From Caulobacter sp. Root1455 (lineage in GTDB: Bacteria > Pseudomonadota > Alphaproteobacteria > Caulobacterales > Caulobacteraceae): a stretch of DNA of 64,000 bases. The notes below the pieces were generated by a model. That model was not told the DNA's origin. It worked only from the letters and a program-made list of their open reading frames with translations, and searched no databases. Every line of letters begins with the position of its first letter. Within the stretch, counting starts at the first letter, position 1. The translations under genes were made by a program, and so were the position numbers. The stretch is taken from NCBI RefSeq assembly GCF_001426905.1, contig NZ_LMFQ01000005.1:36348-100347 (forward strand), in the 5' to 3' direction. Of this stretch, positions 8,542 through 17,646 are shown piece by piece.

Positions 8542-9678
8542 ATGGCCCAGGGACCCCAAGGACCTTTGTCCGGCCTGAAGGTGCTGGAATTCGCCGGGAT
8601 CGGTCCGGGACCGTTCTGCGGCATGTTGCTGTCGGACCTGGGGGCCGACGTCGTGCGGATCGACCGCAAGGGGTCGGGGCGCAGCTCGCCCGCCGACGTC
8701 ACCGCTCGGGGTCGCCGCTCGGTGGCGCTGGACCTGAAGTCGCCGGCCGCGGTGGAGACCTGCCTGAAGCTGATGGAAGGCGCCGACGGGATCATCGAGG
8801 GCTTCCGTCCGGGCGTCATGGAACGCCTGGGCCTGGGCCCGGACCTCGCCCTGGCCCGCAATCCCAGGCTCGTCTACGGCCGCATGACCGGCTGGGGCCA
8901 GACCGGTCCCTACGCCAAGGCCGCCGGCCACGACATGAACTACATCGCCATCACCGGCGCCCTGGCGGCGATCGGCACGCGGGACAAGCCGGTGCCGCCG
9001 CTGAACCTGGTCGGCGATTTCGGGGGCGGGGCGCTTTACCTGGCCTTCGGCCTGCTGGCCGGCGTGATCCACGCCCGCGCCACCGGCCAGGGCCAGGTGA
9101 TCGACTGCGCGATGAGCGACGGCGCGGCCTCGCTGATGGCCATGTTCTACGGCTTCAAGGCCGGCGGCATGTGGGGGGATGCAAGGCGCTCCAACCTGCT
9201 CGACGGCGGGGCGCACTTCTACGACACCTATCAATGCAGCGACGGCAAGTGGATCTCGATCGGCTCGATCGAACCGCAGTTCTACCTGCTTCTGCTTGAA
9301 AAGACGGGGATCACCGACCCGCAGTTCCAGCACCAGATGAGCCGCGAGGAGTGGCCGCAGCTTCGCGAGAAGCTGGCGGCGGTGATCGCCACGAAGACTC
9401 GCGACGACTGGTGCGCCCTGATGGACGGCACCGACGTCTGCTTCGCCCCGGTCCTGACCATGGACGAGGCCCCGGCCCACGCCCACAACGCCGCCCGCCA
9501 GACCTTCGTCGAGGTGGCCGGCGTGACCCAGCCGGCCCCGGCCCCGCGCTTTTCGGCCACCCCCGGCGCGATCCAGGGCCCGCCGCCAAAGATCGGGGCC
9601 GACAACGACGCGGCGCTGGGCGACTGGGGCTTCTCGGCCGACGCGATCGCCGCGCTGAAGGCGCAGGGCGCGCTCTGA
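8542..9678 (+). CDS. CaiB/BaiF-family CoA-transferase (alpha-methylacyl-CoA racemase-like)
   Basis: 378 aa from the ATG at 8542 behind GGGAGG. The N-terminus [34 protein letters not shown] is the typical class III CoA-transferase / AMACR opening. [23 protein letters not shown] contains the catalytic-Asp HDxNY motif. Length and the bias toward the racemase branch ([12 protein letters not shown]) point to 2-methylacyl-CoA racemase in branched-chain fatty-acid breakdown, but a transferase cannot be excluded. Confidence 0.92.
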   Translation: MAQGPQGPLSGLKVLEFAGIGPGPFCGMLLSDLGADVVRIDRKGSGRSSPADVTARGRRSVALDLKSPAAVETCLKLMEGADGIIEGFRPGVMERLGLGPDLALARNPRLVYGRMTGWGQTGPYAKAAGHDMNYIAITGALAAIGTRDKPVPPLNLVGDFGGGALYLAFGLLAGVIHARATGQGQVIDCAMSDGAASLMAMFYGFKAGGMWGDARRSNLLDGGAHFYDTYQCSDGKWISIGSIEPQFYLLLLEKTGITDPQFQHQMSREEWPQLREKLAAVIATKTRDDWCALMDGTDVCFAPVLTMDEAPAHAHNAARQTFVEVAGVTQPAPAPRFSATPGAIQGPPPKIGADNDAALGDWGFSADAIAALKAQGAL

Positions 9679-9803
9679 ACGACCTTCTCCTGACAGCGGC
9701 ATTCAGGTCCGGTTCAGCCGGCGAGGTCTAAACCTGATCTCGCAACCGGCCGTCGCGCCACCCGTCCCTCGATGCGGCGATCGGTTCAGGTTCGTCCTGC
9801 GGA

Positions 9804-9833
9804 GACCCGCCGCTTTCCCTGAAGCGGCGGGTC
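9804..9833 (+). terminator. Rho-independent terminator
   Basis: Perfect 12-bp stem GACCCGCCGCTT / AAGCGGCGGGTC with a 6-base loop, followed by TTTG. It lies 126 bp after the CoA-transferase stop and upstream of the YihY gene. The spacing leaves room for a short untranslated RNA, for which there is no other evidence. Confidence 0.8.
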
Positions 9834-9904
9834 TTTGTGCCTGAGCCAATGTTTTTTCGGCGGTGAGCTTGCGTCGACGCGGCGCCGAGGTCAGTTTCCG
9901 CCGC

Positions 9905-10855
9905 ATGAAATCCCCCCAGGACCGTCTTCGCTTTCGGGACCTCGATCTCGATCCGATCCATTGGGTGAGCGAGATCCTGCGCGTTCTGGGCCTGGCCCTG
10001 CAGCGCCTGTGGGGCCGCGACGTGATGCTCTATGTGGGCGGCGTGTCGTTCTTCATCCTGCTGGCGGTGTTTCCCGGCCTGGCGATCCTGATCGGCATGT
10101 TCAGCCTGTTGCTGACCCCGGAACAGGCCGCCTTCCAGGCCGACAAGCTGTCGTTCCTGATGCCGTCCGGCGCCCGGCCGATCTTCCAGAGCGAGCTGGC
10201 CCGACTGGCCTACGCGCCGGAGAAGGCCGTTTCCGCGCAGAGCGCCGTGGTGTTGGTCATCGGCCTCTACGCCGCCCATCGCGGCTTCAAGGCGCTGCTG
10301 GCCGGCCTGTCCTTCATCCATGACGAGGAGGACCAGCGCGGCTTCTTCGGCTTCAACTTCATGGCCCTGGTGGTGCTGGTCGCCGCCTTCGTGCTGCTGT
10401 TCGTGCTGTCGGGCGTGTTCCTGACCTTCCGCCTGCTGGCCAGCACCCTGAACCTGCGCCCCCTGGCCGGCGTGTCATGGATCCAGAGCGAATGGACCTG
10501 GGCCAGCCTGGGCCTGATGTTGGGCATGACCCTGATCTACCGCTACGCCATGTCGCGCGCCCCGGTCGGCTGGCGCGCCTCGACGACCGGGGGCTTCGCC
10601 GCGGCGGTGATGTGCGTCTTCATGTCGTGGGCCAGCGCCTTCTATGTCGAGCAGGTGGCCCATCTGGGCGCGACCTACGGCTCGATCTCGGCGGTGATCA
10701 TCTTCCTGATCTGGCTGTCGTGGAGCGTCAACGCCGTGTTCTTCGGCGGCGCCCTGGCCACCGAGATGGAGATCGCGCTCGATGAGCGGCCCCGGGCCCT
10801 GCTCGAGGGCCCCAAGGCCATTCAGCTCAAGGCGCCTTCGCCACCAGAAAGCTGA
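9905..10855 (+). CDS. YihY/UPF0761 family inner-membrane protein
   Basis: 316 aa from the ATG at 9905; an in-frame GTG at 9863 would add 14 basic residues. Several long hydrophobic segments are visible (VSFFILLAVFPGLAILIGMF, NFMALVVLVAAFVLLFVLSG, SISAVIIFLIWLSWSVNAVF). The sequence is that of the YihY/BrkB family, once misassigned as RNase BN, with about six membrane helices. Function is unresolved. The 3' end overlaps the convergent TusA-like gene by 29 bp. Confidence 0.88.
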   Translation: MKSPQDRLRFRDLDLDPIHWVSEILRVLGLALQRLWGRDVMLYVGGVSFFILLAVFPGLAILIGMFSLLLTPEQAAFQADKLSFLMPSGARPIFQSELARLAYAPEKAVSAQSAVVLVIGLYAAHRGFKALLAGLSFIHDEEDQRGFFGFNFMALVVLVAAFVLLFVLSGVFLTFRLLASTLNLRPLAGVSWIQSEWTWASLGLMLGMTLIYRYAMSRAPVGWRASTTGGFAAAVMCVFMSWASAFYVEQVAHLGATYGSISAVIIFLIWLSWSVNAVFFGGALATEMEIALDERPRALLEGPKAIQLKAPSPPES

Positions 10856-11060
10856 TCACGCCGTTCGGGGCGTCGACGATCTCCAGCACGGTGGCCCCGG
10901 CGCTGGCGGCGAAATGCGGCACGTCGATGCGGGCCAGCGGGTCGTCGGCCAGCAGGCGGACCAGACCGCCGGCCGGCGCCGCTTCCAGGGCCCGGCGCAG
11001 GCGCAGGGTGGGGACGGGGCAGCGGTGGCCGCGGGCGTCCATCAGGATTTCGTCAGGCAT
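10827..11060 (-). CDS. TusA/SirA-like sulfur-carrier protein
   Basis: 77 aa. RGHRCPVPTLRLRRAL carries the CPxP motif with the persulfide cysteine near the N-terminus, and the protein has normal TusA length. TusA relays sulfur to tRNA thiolation or molybdenum-cofactor pathways. The specific partner is not shown here. The start overlaps the end of the RsuA-like gene by 8 bp, so it is the last gene of a three-gene minus-strand operon (RsmC-like, RsuA-like, TusA-like). Confidence 0.88.
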   Translation of the reverse strand: MPDEILMDARGHRCPVPTLRLRRALEAAPAGGLVRLLADDPLARIDVPHFAASAGATVLEIVDAPNGVISFLVAKAP

Positions 11061-11790
11061 CGAACACCGCCTCGGCCTGGGCCGCCGTCAAGATGCGGTG
11101 CTCACCCGGCGCCAGGTCGTCGGGCAGGGCGATCCCGCCGATCCGCTCGCGATGCAGGCCGACCACGTGATTGCCCACGGCGGCGAACATCCGGCGCACC
11201 TGGTGGTAGCGGCCCTCGGTGATCGTCAGCCGCGCCTCGCGCTCGCCCAGCACCTCCAGGCTCGCCGGCAGCAGCGGCTTTTCCTCGCCCTCCAGCATCA
11301 GGGTCCCGCCGGCGAAGGCCGGCCCCTCGGTTCCGGTCAGGGGCCGGTCCAGCGTCGCGCGATAGACCTTGGGCACGTGGCGCTTGGGCGAGATCACCCG
11401 GTGCAGGTAGTCGCCGTCGTCGGTGATCAGGATCAAACCCGAGGTGTCCTTGTCCAGCCGCCCGACGCTCGACAGGGCCGGGTCGCGGATCTGCCAGCGC
11501 TTGGGCAGCAGGTCGTAGATCCGCTCGCCGTCCTCGCGGTGCGAGCAGACCACGCCCAGCGGCTTGTGCATGATCAGCACCAGAGGCGCCGGCGGATCAA
11601 CGGGAAGGCCCCGGATCTTCATCCGCAGCGGCAGGTCGGCGGTGACAGCGATCTTCTGCCCCGCGTCCCTGACGGCCGCGCCGTCGAGCATGACCTTGCC
11701 GGCCGAGACCAGCGCCTGGACGTCGCGCCGGCTGCCGTAGCCGAGATTGGCCAGCAGGCGATCCAGACGCGCCATCAGCGCCTTGGTCAT
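11053..11790 (-). CDS. RsuA/RluB-family rRNA pseudouridine synthase
   Basis: 245 aa. The N-terminus ARLDRLLANLGYGSRRDVQALV is an S4 RNA-binding domain. The catalytic motif is SVGRLDKDTSGLILITDDG, with the nucleophile Asp in GRLDKDTSGL, and EGRYHQVRRMFAAVG is the conserved C-terminal motif. Short length and sequence favour the RsuA branch (16S rRNA pseudouridine 516), but RluB or RluE cannot be ruled out by eye. The start ATG overlaps the upstream stop by 4 bp. Confidence 0.92.
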   Translation of the reverse strand: MTKALMARLDRLLANLGYGSRRDVQALVSAGKVMLDGAAVRDAGQKIAVTADLPLRMKIRGLPVDPPAPLVLIMHKPLGVVCSHREDGERIYDLLPKRWQIRDPALSSVGRLDKDTSGLILITDDGDYLHRVISPKRHVPKVYRATLDRPLTGTEGPAFAGGTLMLEGEEKPLLPASLEVLGEREARLTITEGRYHQVRRMFAAVGNHVVGLHRERIGGIALPDDLAPGEHRILTAAQAEAVFDA

Positions 11791-12704
11791 TTCCGAGCCT
11801 CGTAGACCTTGAAGCCGCCGGCGTCGGCCACCGGGCGGACGTTCTTGAAGGACTCGTTCAGCACCGCCTCGTAGGGCAGGTGGCGGTTGGCGACGATCCA
11901 CAGCACGCCGCCCTTGCGCAGCATGCCCGCCGCCGAGGTGATGAAGGCCTGGCCCAGGCTTTTGTCCTCCCCGCCGCCCTCGTGGAACGGCGGATTGGTG
12001 ACCACGAAGTCCAGGCCCGTCGCCAGGTCGGCGCCGCGCCGGGCGTCGGCCTGCACGACCTCGACCCTCGGGTCGTCGACGTTGCGCCTGGCCGCCTCGA
12101 CCGCCCGGCGGTCCAGATCGATCAGGGTCAGCTTGGTGACCTTGGGCGAGGTCAGAACGGCGTGGGCCAGGACGCCGATGCCGCAGCCCAGGTCGACGCC
12201 GGCCCCGCTCAGCGGCGGCAGCGACTTCAGCAGCAGGGCCGAGCCGGGATCCAGGCGATCCCAGCTGAATACGCCGGGCTGGGTCCACAGGCCGTCGCCG
12301 TCCAGGCGGCGCGGCGCGCCCTCGACGATGGCGGCGTCCAGGCCGACAGGGTTGGCGGGCTTGAGGGCCACGCAGATCCGCTGGTGGCGCTTGGCGCTCT
12401 CGCCGACCGTGCAGCCGAACGCGGTCAGCTCCTTGTTCATCCGCAGGCCGCCGCGATCCTTGGGGGCCAGGGCCGTCAGCCGCCCTTCGACCTTCAGCGC
12501 CCGCAAGGCCTGGGCCAGGACATAGCGCCGCTCGGCGACGCCGGCCGGGGCCTGGATCACGATCTCGTCCAGCGCGCCATCGGTCAGATCGGCCAGATCG
12601 GCAGACCCGACCACGAGGGGCGAGACCTGAACGGCGCCGCCGGGCACGTCGACCACGTCGAAGGACGGAAAGCCGTAGACGGCGGCGCGGACGGAGTCTG
12701 ACAT
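11787..12704 (-). CDS. RsmC-like class I methyltransferase (rRNA guanine N2)
   Basis: 305 aa from the ATG at 12704; the longer frame would run into the tRNA gene. The C-terminal half has the SAM motif GAGVDLGCGIGVLAHAVL and the base-flipping motif DFVVTNPPFHEGG (NPPF), typical of N2-guanine methyltransferases such as RsmC (16S G1207). The N-terminal half is a degenerate methyltransferase-like domain, as in RsmC. It is the first gene of an operon with the pseudouridine synthase and TusA-like genes, which suggests an RNA-modification theme. Confidence 0.87.
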   Translation of the reverse strand: MSDSVRAAVYGFPSFDVVDVPGGAVQVSPLVVGSADLADLTDGALDEIVIQAPAGVAERRYVLAQALRALKVEGRLTALAPKDRGGLRMNKELTAFGCTVGESAKRHQRICVALKPANPVGLDAAIVEGAPRRLDGDGLWTQPGVFSWDRLDPGSALLLKSLPPLSGAGVDLGCGIGVLAHAVLTSPKVTKLTLIDLDRRAVEAARRNVDDPRVEVVQADARRGADLATGLDFVVTNPPFHEGGGEDKSLGQAFITSAAGMLRKGGVLWIVANRHLPYEAVLNESFKNVRPVADAGGFKVYEARK

Positions 12705-12724
12705 GGAACGGATCTCGGGAGATG

Positions 12725-12814
12725 TGGCGGGCAGGGTGGGATTCGAACCCACGGTGGACTTTCACCCACGGCGGTTTTCAAGACCGCTGCCTTAAACCAC
12801 TCGGCCACCTGCCC
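12725..12814 (-). tRNA. tRNA-Ser (anticodon UGA)
   Basis: 90 nt on the minus strand. The 7-bp acceptor stem is GGGCAGG / CCTGCCC with discriminator G and an encoded CCA. The D-arm contains GGCCGAGTGG, the anticodon loop is CTTGAAA giving UGA, there is a long class II variable arm, and the T-arm has GGTTCGAATCC. The long variable arm and G73 are serine identity features. Confidence 0.97.
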
Positions 12815-12954
12815 GGAGCAGGGGCCTATATCAGCGGTCGCGCACGCGCTCCAGTCGTTTCCAGCGCGTTTGGTCGCACCTTTGATTAACCAGACCTCAA
12901 GCCTCCTGAACGACCCTGTTTTCCTGTATACAACCCTCAGGAGGGCGTTCGGTC

Positions 12955-13962
12955 ATGAGAGGCGAGGCGCGAGACGAGTTCCGTCTGCTGCGCGGCGCGG
13001 CCGTGGCCGCCCTGGGCTGCGCCGGCCTGGCCGCCTGCGCCACGCCGCTGCCGACCCGCCTGCCGCAGGCGGCTTCCACCGCCAGGCCCTATTCCGGACC
13101 GCCGGCGCCGGGCTCGACCTCGGGCCTGCGCGGCACCGAAAAGCCCTATCAGATCAGAGGGATCTGGTATTATCCCAAGGCTGATCCGGACTATGACGAG
13201 CGGGGCGTCGGCTCGTGGTACGGCGAGCAGTTCCACAATCGTCGCACGGCCAACGGCGAGATCTTCGACATGGATCTGCCCTCGGCGGCCCACAAGACCC
13301 TGCCGCTGCCGAGCATCGTCGAGGTCACCAATCTCGACAACGGCCGCAAGATGAAGGTGCGGGTCAATGATCGCGGCCCGTTCATCGACGGCCGGATCAT
13401 CGACCTGTCAAAGGCCGCCGCCGAACAGCTGGGCTACGACCGGGCCGGAGTCGCCCATGTCCGCGTCCGCTATATCGGTCCCGCCAGCAAGACCCCGTTC
13501 GACGCGCCCCGGATCATCGCCGCGGCCCCGCCGCCGCCCGAACCGCGTTACGCCCCGCCGCCCAAGACACGCGTCTATGCGTCCGGCCTGCCGCCGGCCC
13601 AGCCGGCCTATGGTCCGCCGCCGCCGCCAAAGGCCGCCGACCCGGACTTCGCGCCGCCGCCGGCGCCCCAGGAGTCGGCGCCCCTGGTTCCGGCCGAGCC
13701 CGCGCCCCCGCCGATGCCGACGCCGGCGTTGGCCAGCGCCTATCGCGTCCAGGCCGGCGCCTTCGCCAACCTTGGCAACGCCGAACGCGCCCTGGCCCAG
13801 CTGGGCGGGACGGGGGACGCCTCGATCGAGTCGATCGAACGCGGCCCGAACGTGCTCTACCGCGTGATCGTCAGGGCCGGTCCCGACGAGGCCGAAGCCT
13901 TCGGCGTGCGCGATCGCGTCGCCGCCCTGGGCTTTTCCGACGCCACGGTGCTGGGTCCCTAG
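12955..13962 (+). CDS. rlpA: RlpA-like septal-ring lipoprotein with SPOR domain
   Basis: 335 aa, ATG at 12955 behind CAGGAGGG. A lipoprotein signal with LAAC lipobox (Cys28) follows a rather long N-region. The double-psi beta-barrel domain is about residues 80-180 (VGSWYGEQFHNRRTANGEIF, VRVNDRGPFIDGRIIDLS). A proline-rich linker covers about 185-255, and a SPOR domain follows (AYRVQAGAFANLGNAERAL). RlpA cleaves glycan strands lacking stem peptides and goes to the divider through SPOR. It heads the run tmk-holB-tatD-MBL. Confidence 0.93.
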   Translation: MRGEARDEFRLLRGAAVAALGCAGLAACATPLPTRLPQAASTARPYSGPPAPGSTSGLRGTEKPYQIRGIWYYPKADPDYDERGVGSWYGEQFHNRRTANGEIFDMDLPSAAHKTLPLPSIVEVTNLDNGRKMKVRVNDRGPFIDGRIIDLSKAAAEQLGYDRAGVAHVRVRYIGPASKTPFDAPRIIAAAPPPPEPRYAPPPKTRVYASGLPPAQPAYGPPPPPKAADPDFAPPPAPQESAPLVPAEPAPPPMPTPALASAYRVQAGAFANLGNAERALAQLGGTGDASIESIERGPNVLYRVIVRAGPDEAEAFGVRDRVAALGFSDATVLGP

Positions 13963-14007
13963 CCTGGGCGGCGATCGGCTCTGGACAAGACGGGCGTTAC
14001 GGCCGAT

Positions 14008-14643
14008 TTGGAGCCGGTGACGCGTGGAACCTTCATCAGTTTCGAGGGCGGCGAGGGGGCTGGAAAGTCCACCCAGATCCGCCGCTTGGCCGAACGCCTG
14101 AAGGCGGACGGCGCCGACGTGGTGCTGACCCGCGAACCGGGCGGCAGCCCCGGCGCCGAGCAGATTCGCGATCTGATCCTCAACGGCGACATCGACCGCT
14201 GGTCGCCGGTCACCGAGACCTTGCTGATGTACGCCTCGCGACGCGACCACGTCGAGCGGGTGATCCGACCGGCCCTGGAGCGCGGGGCGATCGTGCTGTG
14301 CGACCGCTTCGCCGACAGCACCCGGGCCTATCAGGGCGCCGGGGGCGAGGCGCCGATCGGCCTGATCAAGGCGCTGGAGGAGCATGTCCTGGGCGGCACG
14401 GTCCCGGACCTGACCCTTATCTTCGACATTCCGGCCGAGGTCGGCCTGGAGCGCGCCCTGGCCCGGGGCGGCGAGGCGCGTTTCGAGTCCAAGGGCCTGG
14501 CGTTCCACCAGCGCCTGGGCGAGGCCTTCCTGGAGATCGCCCGCCGCGAACCCGAGCGCTGCGTGGTGATCGAGGCCGACGACGCCATCGACGCGGTCTG
14601 GGCCGATGTCTGGGCCGCCGTGTCCACCCGGCTGGGCCTCTAG
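14008..14643 (+). CDS. tmk: Thymidylate kinase
   Basis: 211 aa from a TTG at 14008; a GTG at 14017 is a possible shorter start. It phosphorylates dTMP to dTDP. The P-loop FEGGEGAGKST is at about residues 12-22, LTREPGGSPGAEQIRD is the dTMP-binding region, and LCDRFADSTRAYQGAGG carries the DRF motif. It lies 45 bp after rlpA and 3 bp before holB, so it is probably co-transcribed. Confidence 0.96.
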   Translation: MEPVTRGTFISFEGGEGAGKSTQIRRLAERLKADGADVVLTREPGGSPGAEQIRDLILNGDIDRWSPVTETLLMYASRRDHVERVIRPALERGAIVLCDRFADSTRAYQGAGGEAPIGLIKALEEHVLGGTVPDLTLIFDIPAEVGLERALARGGEARFESKGLAFHQRLGEAFLEIARREPERCVVIEADDAIDAVWADVWAAVSTRLGL

Positions 14644-14646
14644 GGC

Positions 14647-15651
14647 ATGGACGCGCCTCCGCACCCGCGCGACGTGTTCGCCATCGACGGCGTCGAGGCC
14701 GCCGAACTGGCCTTCCTGGACGCCCTGGATCGCGGCCGACTGCATCACGCCTGGCTGTTGACCGGGCCGGAGGGCGTCGGCAAGGCGACCCTGGCCTACC
14801 GCATGGCCCGCCGCCTGCTCGGTGCGCGGCCCGATCCCGCCTTCGGCCTCCTGGGCTCCGCGCCGACCGACGTCGTCAGCCGCCAGGTCGCGGCGCGGTC
14901 GCATCCCGACCTGATGGTGCTGGAACGCGCCACCGATGACGGCAAGGCCCGCAAGTCGATCCCGGTCGACGAGGCCCGCCTGTTGCCGGCCTTCTTCGCC
15001 AACTCCCCGGCGATCTCGCCTTACCGCGTGGCGATCATCGACGCGGCCGACGACCTGAACGTCAACGCCGCCAACGCCGTATTGAAGACTCTTGAGGAAC
15101 CGCCGCCGCGCGGGGTGATCCTGCTGATCAGCCATTCGCCCGGCCGCCTGCTGCCGACCATCCGCTCGCGCTGCCGCCGCCTGGTGGTGCCCGCGCCGGA
15201 TCTCGGCAAGGCCGCGGCCATGGTCGAACAGCGGGCAGGGGTCTCGGCCCACGACGCCGACCGCCTGGCCCGCATGGCCAAGGGCGCGCCGGGCCGTGCC
15301 CTGCAACTGGCCGCCGCCGGGGCGCTGGAGGCCGACGACGCGGCCGGCGAGATCCTGCGCAAGCTGCCCGACCTGGACGAGGGCGCGCTGCTGGCCATGG
15401 CCGACACCTTCCGGGGGGCCGAGGGCGTCCAGCGCTTCGAGCTGCTGTTCGACCGCCTGGGCGACCAGATCCACGCCATGGCCACCGGCATGGCCGGCGA
15501 GCGCACCCCGGCGGGCCTGGATCGCTGGGTCGCGGCCTGGGAGAAGATCGTCCGCGCGCCGGACGAGGCCGAGGCCGTGAACCTGGACCGCGCCGACGTG
15601 TTCTGGACCGCGATCATGGACTTGCGCGCCGCCGCCCGGGCGGCCATGTGA
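14647..15651 (+). CDS. holB: DNA polymerase III delta-prime subunit
   Basis: 334 aa. This clamp-loader subunit helps open the sliding clamp. The P-loop-like WLLTGPEGVGKATLAYRMA is near residue 38, and the sensor-like AANAVLKTLEEPPPRGVILLISHSPGRLLPTIRSRC with its SRC motif is near residue 140-175. It follows tmk by 3 bp and is followed 4 bp later by tatD. In many alphaproteobacteria metG lies at this junction; it is absent here. Confidence 0.95.
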   Translation: MDAPPHPRDVFAIDGVEAAELAFLDALDRGRLHHAWLLTGPEGVGKATLAYRMARRLLGARPDPAFGLLGSAPTDVVSRQVAARSHPDLMVLERATDDGKARKSIPVDEARLLPAFFANSPAISPYRVAIIDAADDLNVNAANAVLKTLEEPPPRGVILLISHSPGRLLPTIRSRCRRLVVPAPDLGKAAAMVEQRAGVSAHDADRLARMAKGAPGRALQLAAAGALEADDAAGEILRKLPDLDEGALLAMADTFRGAEGVQRFELLFDRLGDQIHAMATGMAGERTPAGLDRWVAAWEKIVRAPDEAEAVNLDRADVFWTAIMDLRAAARAAM

Positions 15652-15655
15652 CCGC

Positions 15656-16450
15656 ATGCTCATCGACAGCCACGTAAACCTGCACGCCCATCAGTACGAC
15701 GAAGATCGCCAAGCGGTGATCGACCGCGCCCGCGAGGCCGGGATCGAACTGATGGTCACCATCTGCGACAAGATTCCGTCGTTCGAGGCCGTCCACGCCA
15801 TCGCCATGGCCAACGACGACATCTGGTGCACGGTGGGCGCCCATCCGCATGAAGCCAAGGACCACGTCGACCTGACGACCGAACGCCTGGTCGAGCTGGC
15901 CGGCCGGCCGAAGGTGATCGGCGTCGGCGAAACGGGCCTGGACTTCCATTACGACCTCAGCCCGCGCGACGTGCAGGCGAACGTGTTCCGCGCCCATGTG
16001 GCGGCGGCCCGCCAGACCGGCCTGCCGCTGGTGGTCCACACCCGCGAAGCCGATCAGGTGATGGGCGACATCCTCGAGGAGGAACACGCCAAGGGGGCGT
16101 TCAAGCTGCTGATGCACTGCTACACCAGCGGCCCCGAGCTGGCGAAGCGGATGGCGGCGTTGGGGGCGTGGTTCTCGGTGTCCGGCATCGCCACCTTCAA
16201 GCAGGCGCAAGCGGTGCGCGACATCATCGCCGACATGCCGGCCGACAAGATCATCCTCGAAACCGACTGCCCGTACCTGGCCCCCGTGCCGATGCGCGGC
16301 CGCCGGAACGAACCGGCCTACCTGCCGCACGTGCTGGACAAGCTGGCCGAGGTCCGGGGCTGGACCCGCGCCGACGCCGAAGCTCGCACCGAGGAGGCCT
16401 TCTTCGCTCTGTTCGACCGGATTCCTCGGCCCAGGAAGCAACAGGCATGA
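15656..16450 (+). CDS. TatD-family metal-dependent hydrolase (altered HxH motif)
   Basis: 264 aa. TatD proteins are TIM-barrel metallo-DNases. Motifs seen are VIGVGETGLDFHYD, LPLVVHTREAD, LLMHCYTSG and ILETDCPYLAP, which supply the Glu, two His and Asp ligands. The first motif reads MLIDSHVNLH, so the usual HxH (H6-x-H8) is H6-V-N8 and the second histidine is missing. This may alter the metal centre or be a lineage trait. The final ATGA overlaps the next gene by 4 bp. Confidence 0.93.
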   Translation: MLIDSHVNLHAHQYDEDRQAVIDRAREAGIELMVTICDKIPSFEAVHAIAMANDDIWCTVGAHPHEAKDHVDLTTERLVELAGRPKVIGVGETGLDFHYDLSPRDVQANVFRAHVAAARQTGLPLVVHTREADQVMGDILEEEHAKGAFKLLMHCYTSGPELAKRMAALGAWFSVSGIATFKQAQAVRDIIADMPADKIILETDCPYLAPVPMRGRRNEPAYLPHVLDKLAEVRGWTRADAEARTEEAFFALFDRIPRPRKQQA

Positions 16451-17265
16451 CCCGAAAGCTGGAGTTCACGATCCTGGGCTCCGGTTCGTCGGGCGGCGTG
16501 CCGCGCGCCGACGGCAACTGGGGCGATTGCGACCCGGCCGAGCCGAAGAACACCCGCACCCGCTGCTCGCTGCTGGTGCGCCGCCCAGGAATCAAGGCGG
16601 GCGGCGATCCGGCCGCCGAGACCACGGTCGTCGTCGACACCGCTCCGGACTTTCGTCTGCAGGCGGTAAGGGCGGGGATCAAGCGGGTGGACGCCTGCCT
16701 GTTCACCCACGACCACGCCGACCAGGCCCACGGGATCGACGATCTGCGGCCGTTCTTCCTGAACGCCCGCCAGCGCGTGCCGACCTATATGGACGCCTAT
16801 ACGACGGCCAGCCTGGGGCGACGCTTCGACTACATCTTCAAGAGCCAGGGCGGCTATCCGGCCATCTGCGAGGCTCACGCCATTCCGCCGCACGGCCAGA
16901 CCTGGCGGATCGACGGCCCCAGCGGCGCGATCCCCGTGACCACCTTCGACGTCGACCACGGCGAGATCCGCGCGGTCGGCTACCGGTTCGGCGACGTCGC
17001 CTATACGCCCGACGCGATCGGCTTTCCCGAGGAGAGTTGGGCGGCGTTGAAAGGCCTCGACGTCTGGGTGGTGGACGCCCTGCGCTGGACGCCGCATCCG
17101 ACCCACGCCCATGTCGGGCTGGCCCTGGAATGGATCGCCCGCGCCAAGCCGCGCCGCGCCATCCTGACCAACCTGCATATCGACCTGGATTTCAACGCCT
17201 TGGCGGCGAAACTTCCGCCGGGCGTCGAGCCGGCCTATGACGGCATGCGTTTCGGGAACGACTAG
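16447..17265 (+). CDS. MBL-fold metallohydrolase (PhnP-like)
   Basis: 272 aa from the ATG at 16447. It opens with LEFTILGSGSSGGVPRADGNWG, the start of the PhnP-like metallo-beta-lactamase branch. The metal motif is FTHDHADQAHGIDDLRPF (HxHxDQ rather than HxHxDH). VTTFDVDHG and NLHIDLDF give later ligands. PhnP-type enzymes hydrolyse cyclic phosphodiesters, but the substrate of this housekeeping-linked branch is not established. It ends overlapping the convergent 66-aa gene. Confidence 0.9.
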   Translation: MTRKLEFTILGSGSSGGVPRADGNWGDCDPAEPKNTRTRCSLLVRRPGIKAGGDPAAETTVVVDTAPDFRLQAVRAGIKRVDACLFTHDHADQAHGIDDLRPFFLNARQRVPTYMDAYTTASLGRRFDYIFKSQGGYPAICEAHAIPPHGQTWRIDGPSGAIPVTTFDVDHGEIRAVGYRFGDVAYTPDAIGFPEESWAALKGLDVWVVDALRWTPHPTHAHVGLALEWIARAKPRRAILTNLHIDLDFNALAAKLPPGVEPAYDGMRFGND

Positions 17266-17462
17266 TCGGAATGTCCGCGGTCGCGGTCGGCCAGGGCGAC
17301 GGTTCCGGCGGCCGTGATCACCCAGCCGCCGCCGTTGCGCTCCGCCAGGCCCAGATCGGTCAGGGCCCGCGCGTCGGCGATATTGATCCAGTCGACCGCA
17401 TCGCCCGCCTTCTTGCGGGCCAGGTTCTTCAGCGCCACCAGTTGGCTCGGCGAAAGCGTCAC
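17262..17462 (-). CDS. Small protein of unknown function (66 aa)
   Basis: Starts with GTG at 17462, directly after the stop of the upstream 60-aa gene. MTLSPSQLVALKNLARKK and the middle NIADARALTDLGLAERNGGGW look like a small winged-helix-like fold without a recognised family. It shares a tightly packed minus-strand unit with two other small genes and overlaps the MBL gene end by 4 bp. Confidence 0.6.
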   Translation of the reverse strand: MTLSPSQLVALKNLARKKAGDAVDWINIADARALTDLGLAERNGGGWVITAAGTVALADRDRGHSD

Positions 17463-17463
17463 G

Positions 17464-17646
17464 CTACTGGCCGCCCGACAATGGATCCGGCGACACCATC
17501 GCCCGCCGGCCGCTCACCCGTTCCAGCTCCTGCTGCATCCGCAGAACCTGGCCGCCCAGGCTGGTGACATCGTCTTGCAGCTGGGCGTTGCGGCGCTTGA
17601 GGTAGTCGTTTTCCCGGCGCAGCGCCTGGGCTTCCTCGTCGTTCAT
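17464..17646 (-). CDS. Small coiled-coil protein (60 aa)
   Basis: ATG at 17646, overlapping the previous stop by 4 bp. Residues 3-45 are a continuous heptad-like helix (EEAQALRRENDYLKRRNAQL, then LGGQVLRMQQELERV), so it is probably an oligomeric coiled coil. No signal peptide or membrane segment. Function unknown. Confidence 0.65.
   Translation of the reverse strand: MNDEEAQALRRENDYLKRRNAQLQDDVTSLGGQVLRMQQELERVSGRRAMVSPDPLSGGQ

Noticed and set aside
13408..15663. 751-codon open frame antisense to rlpA, tmk and holB
   Set aside because: It spans three well-identified genes and has shadow composition.
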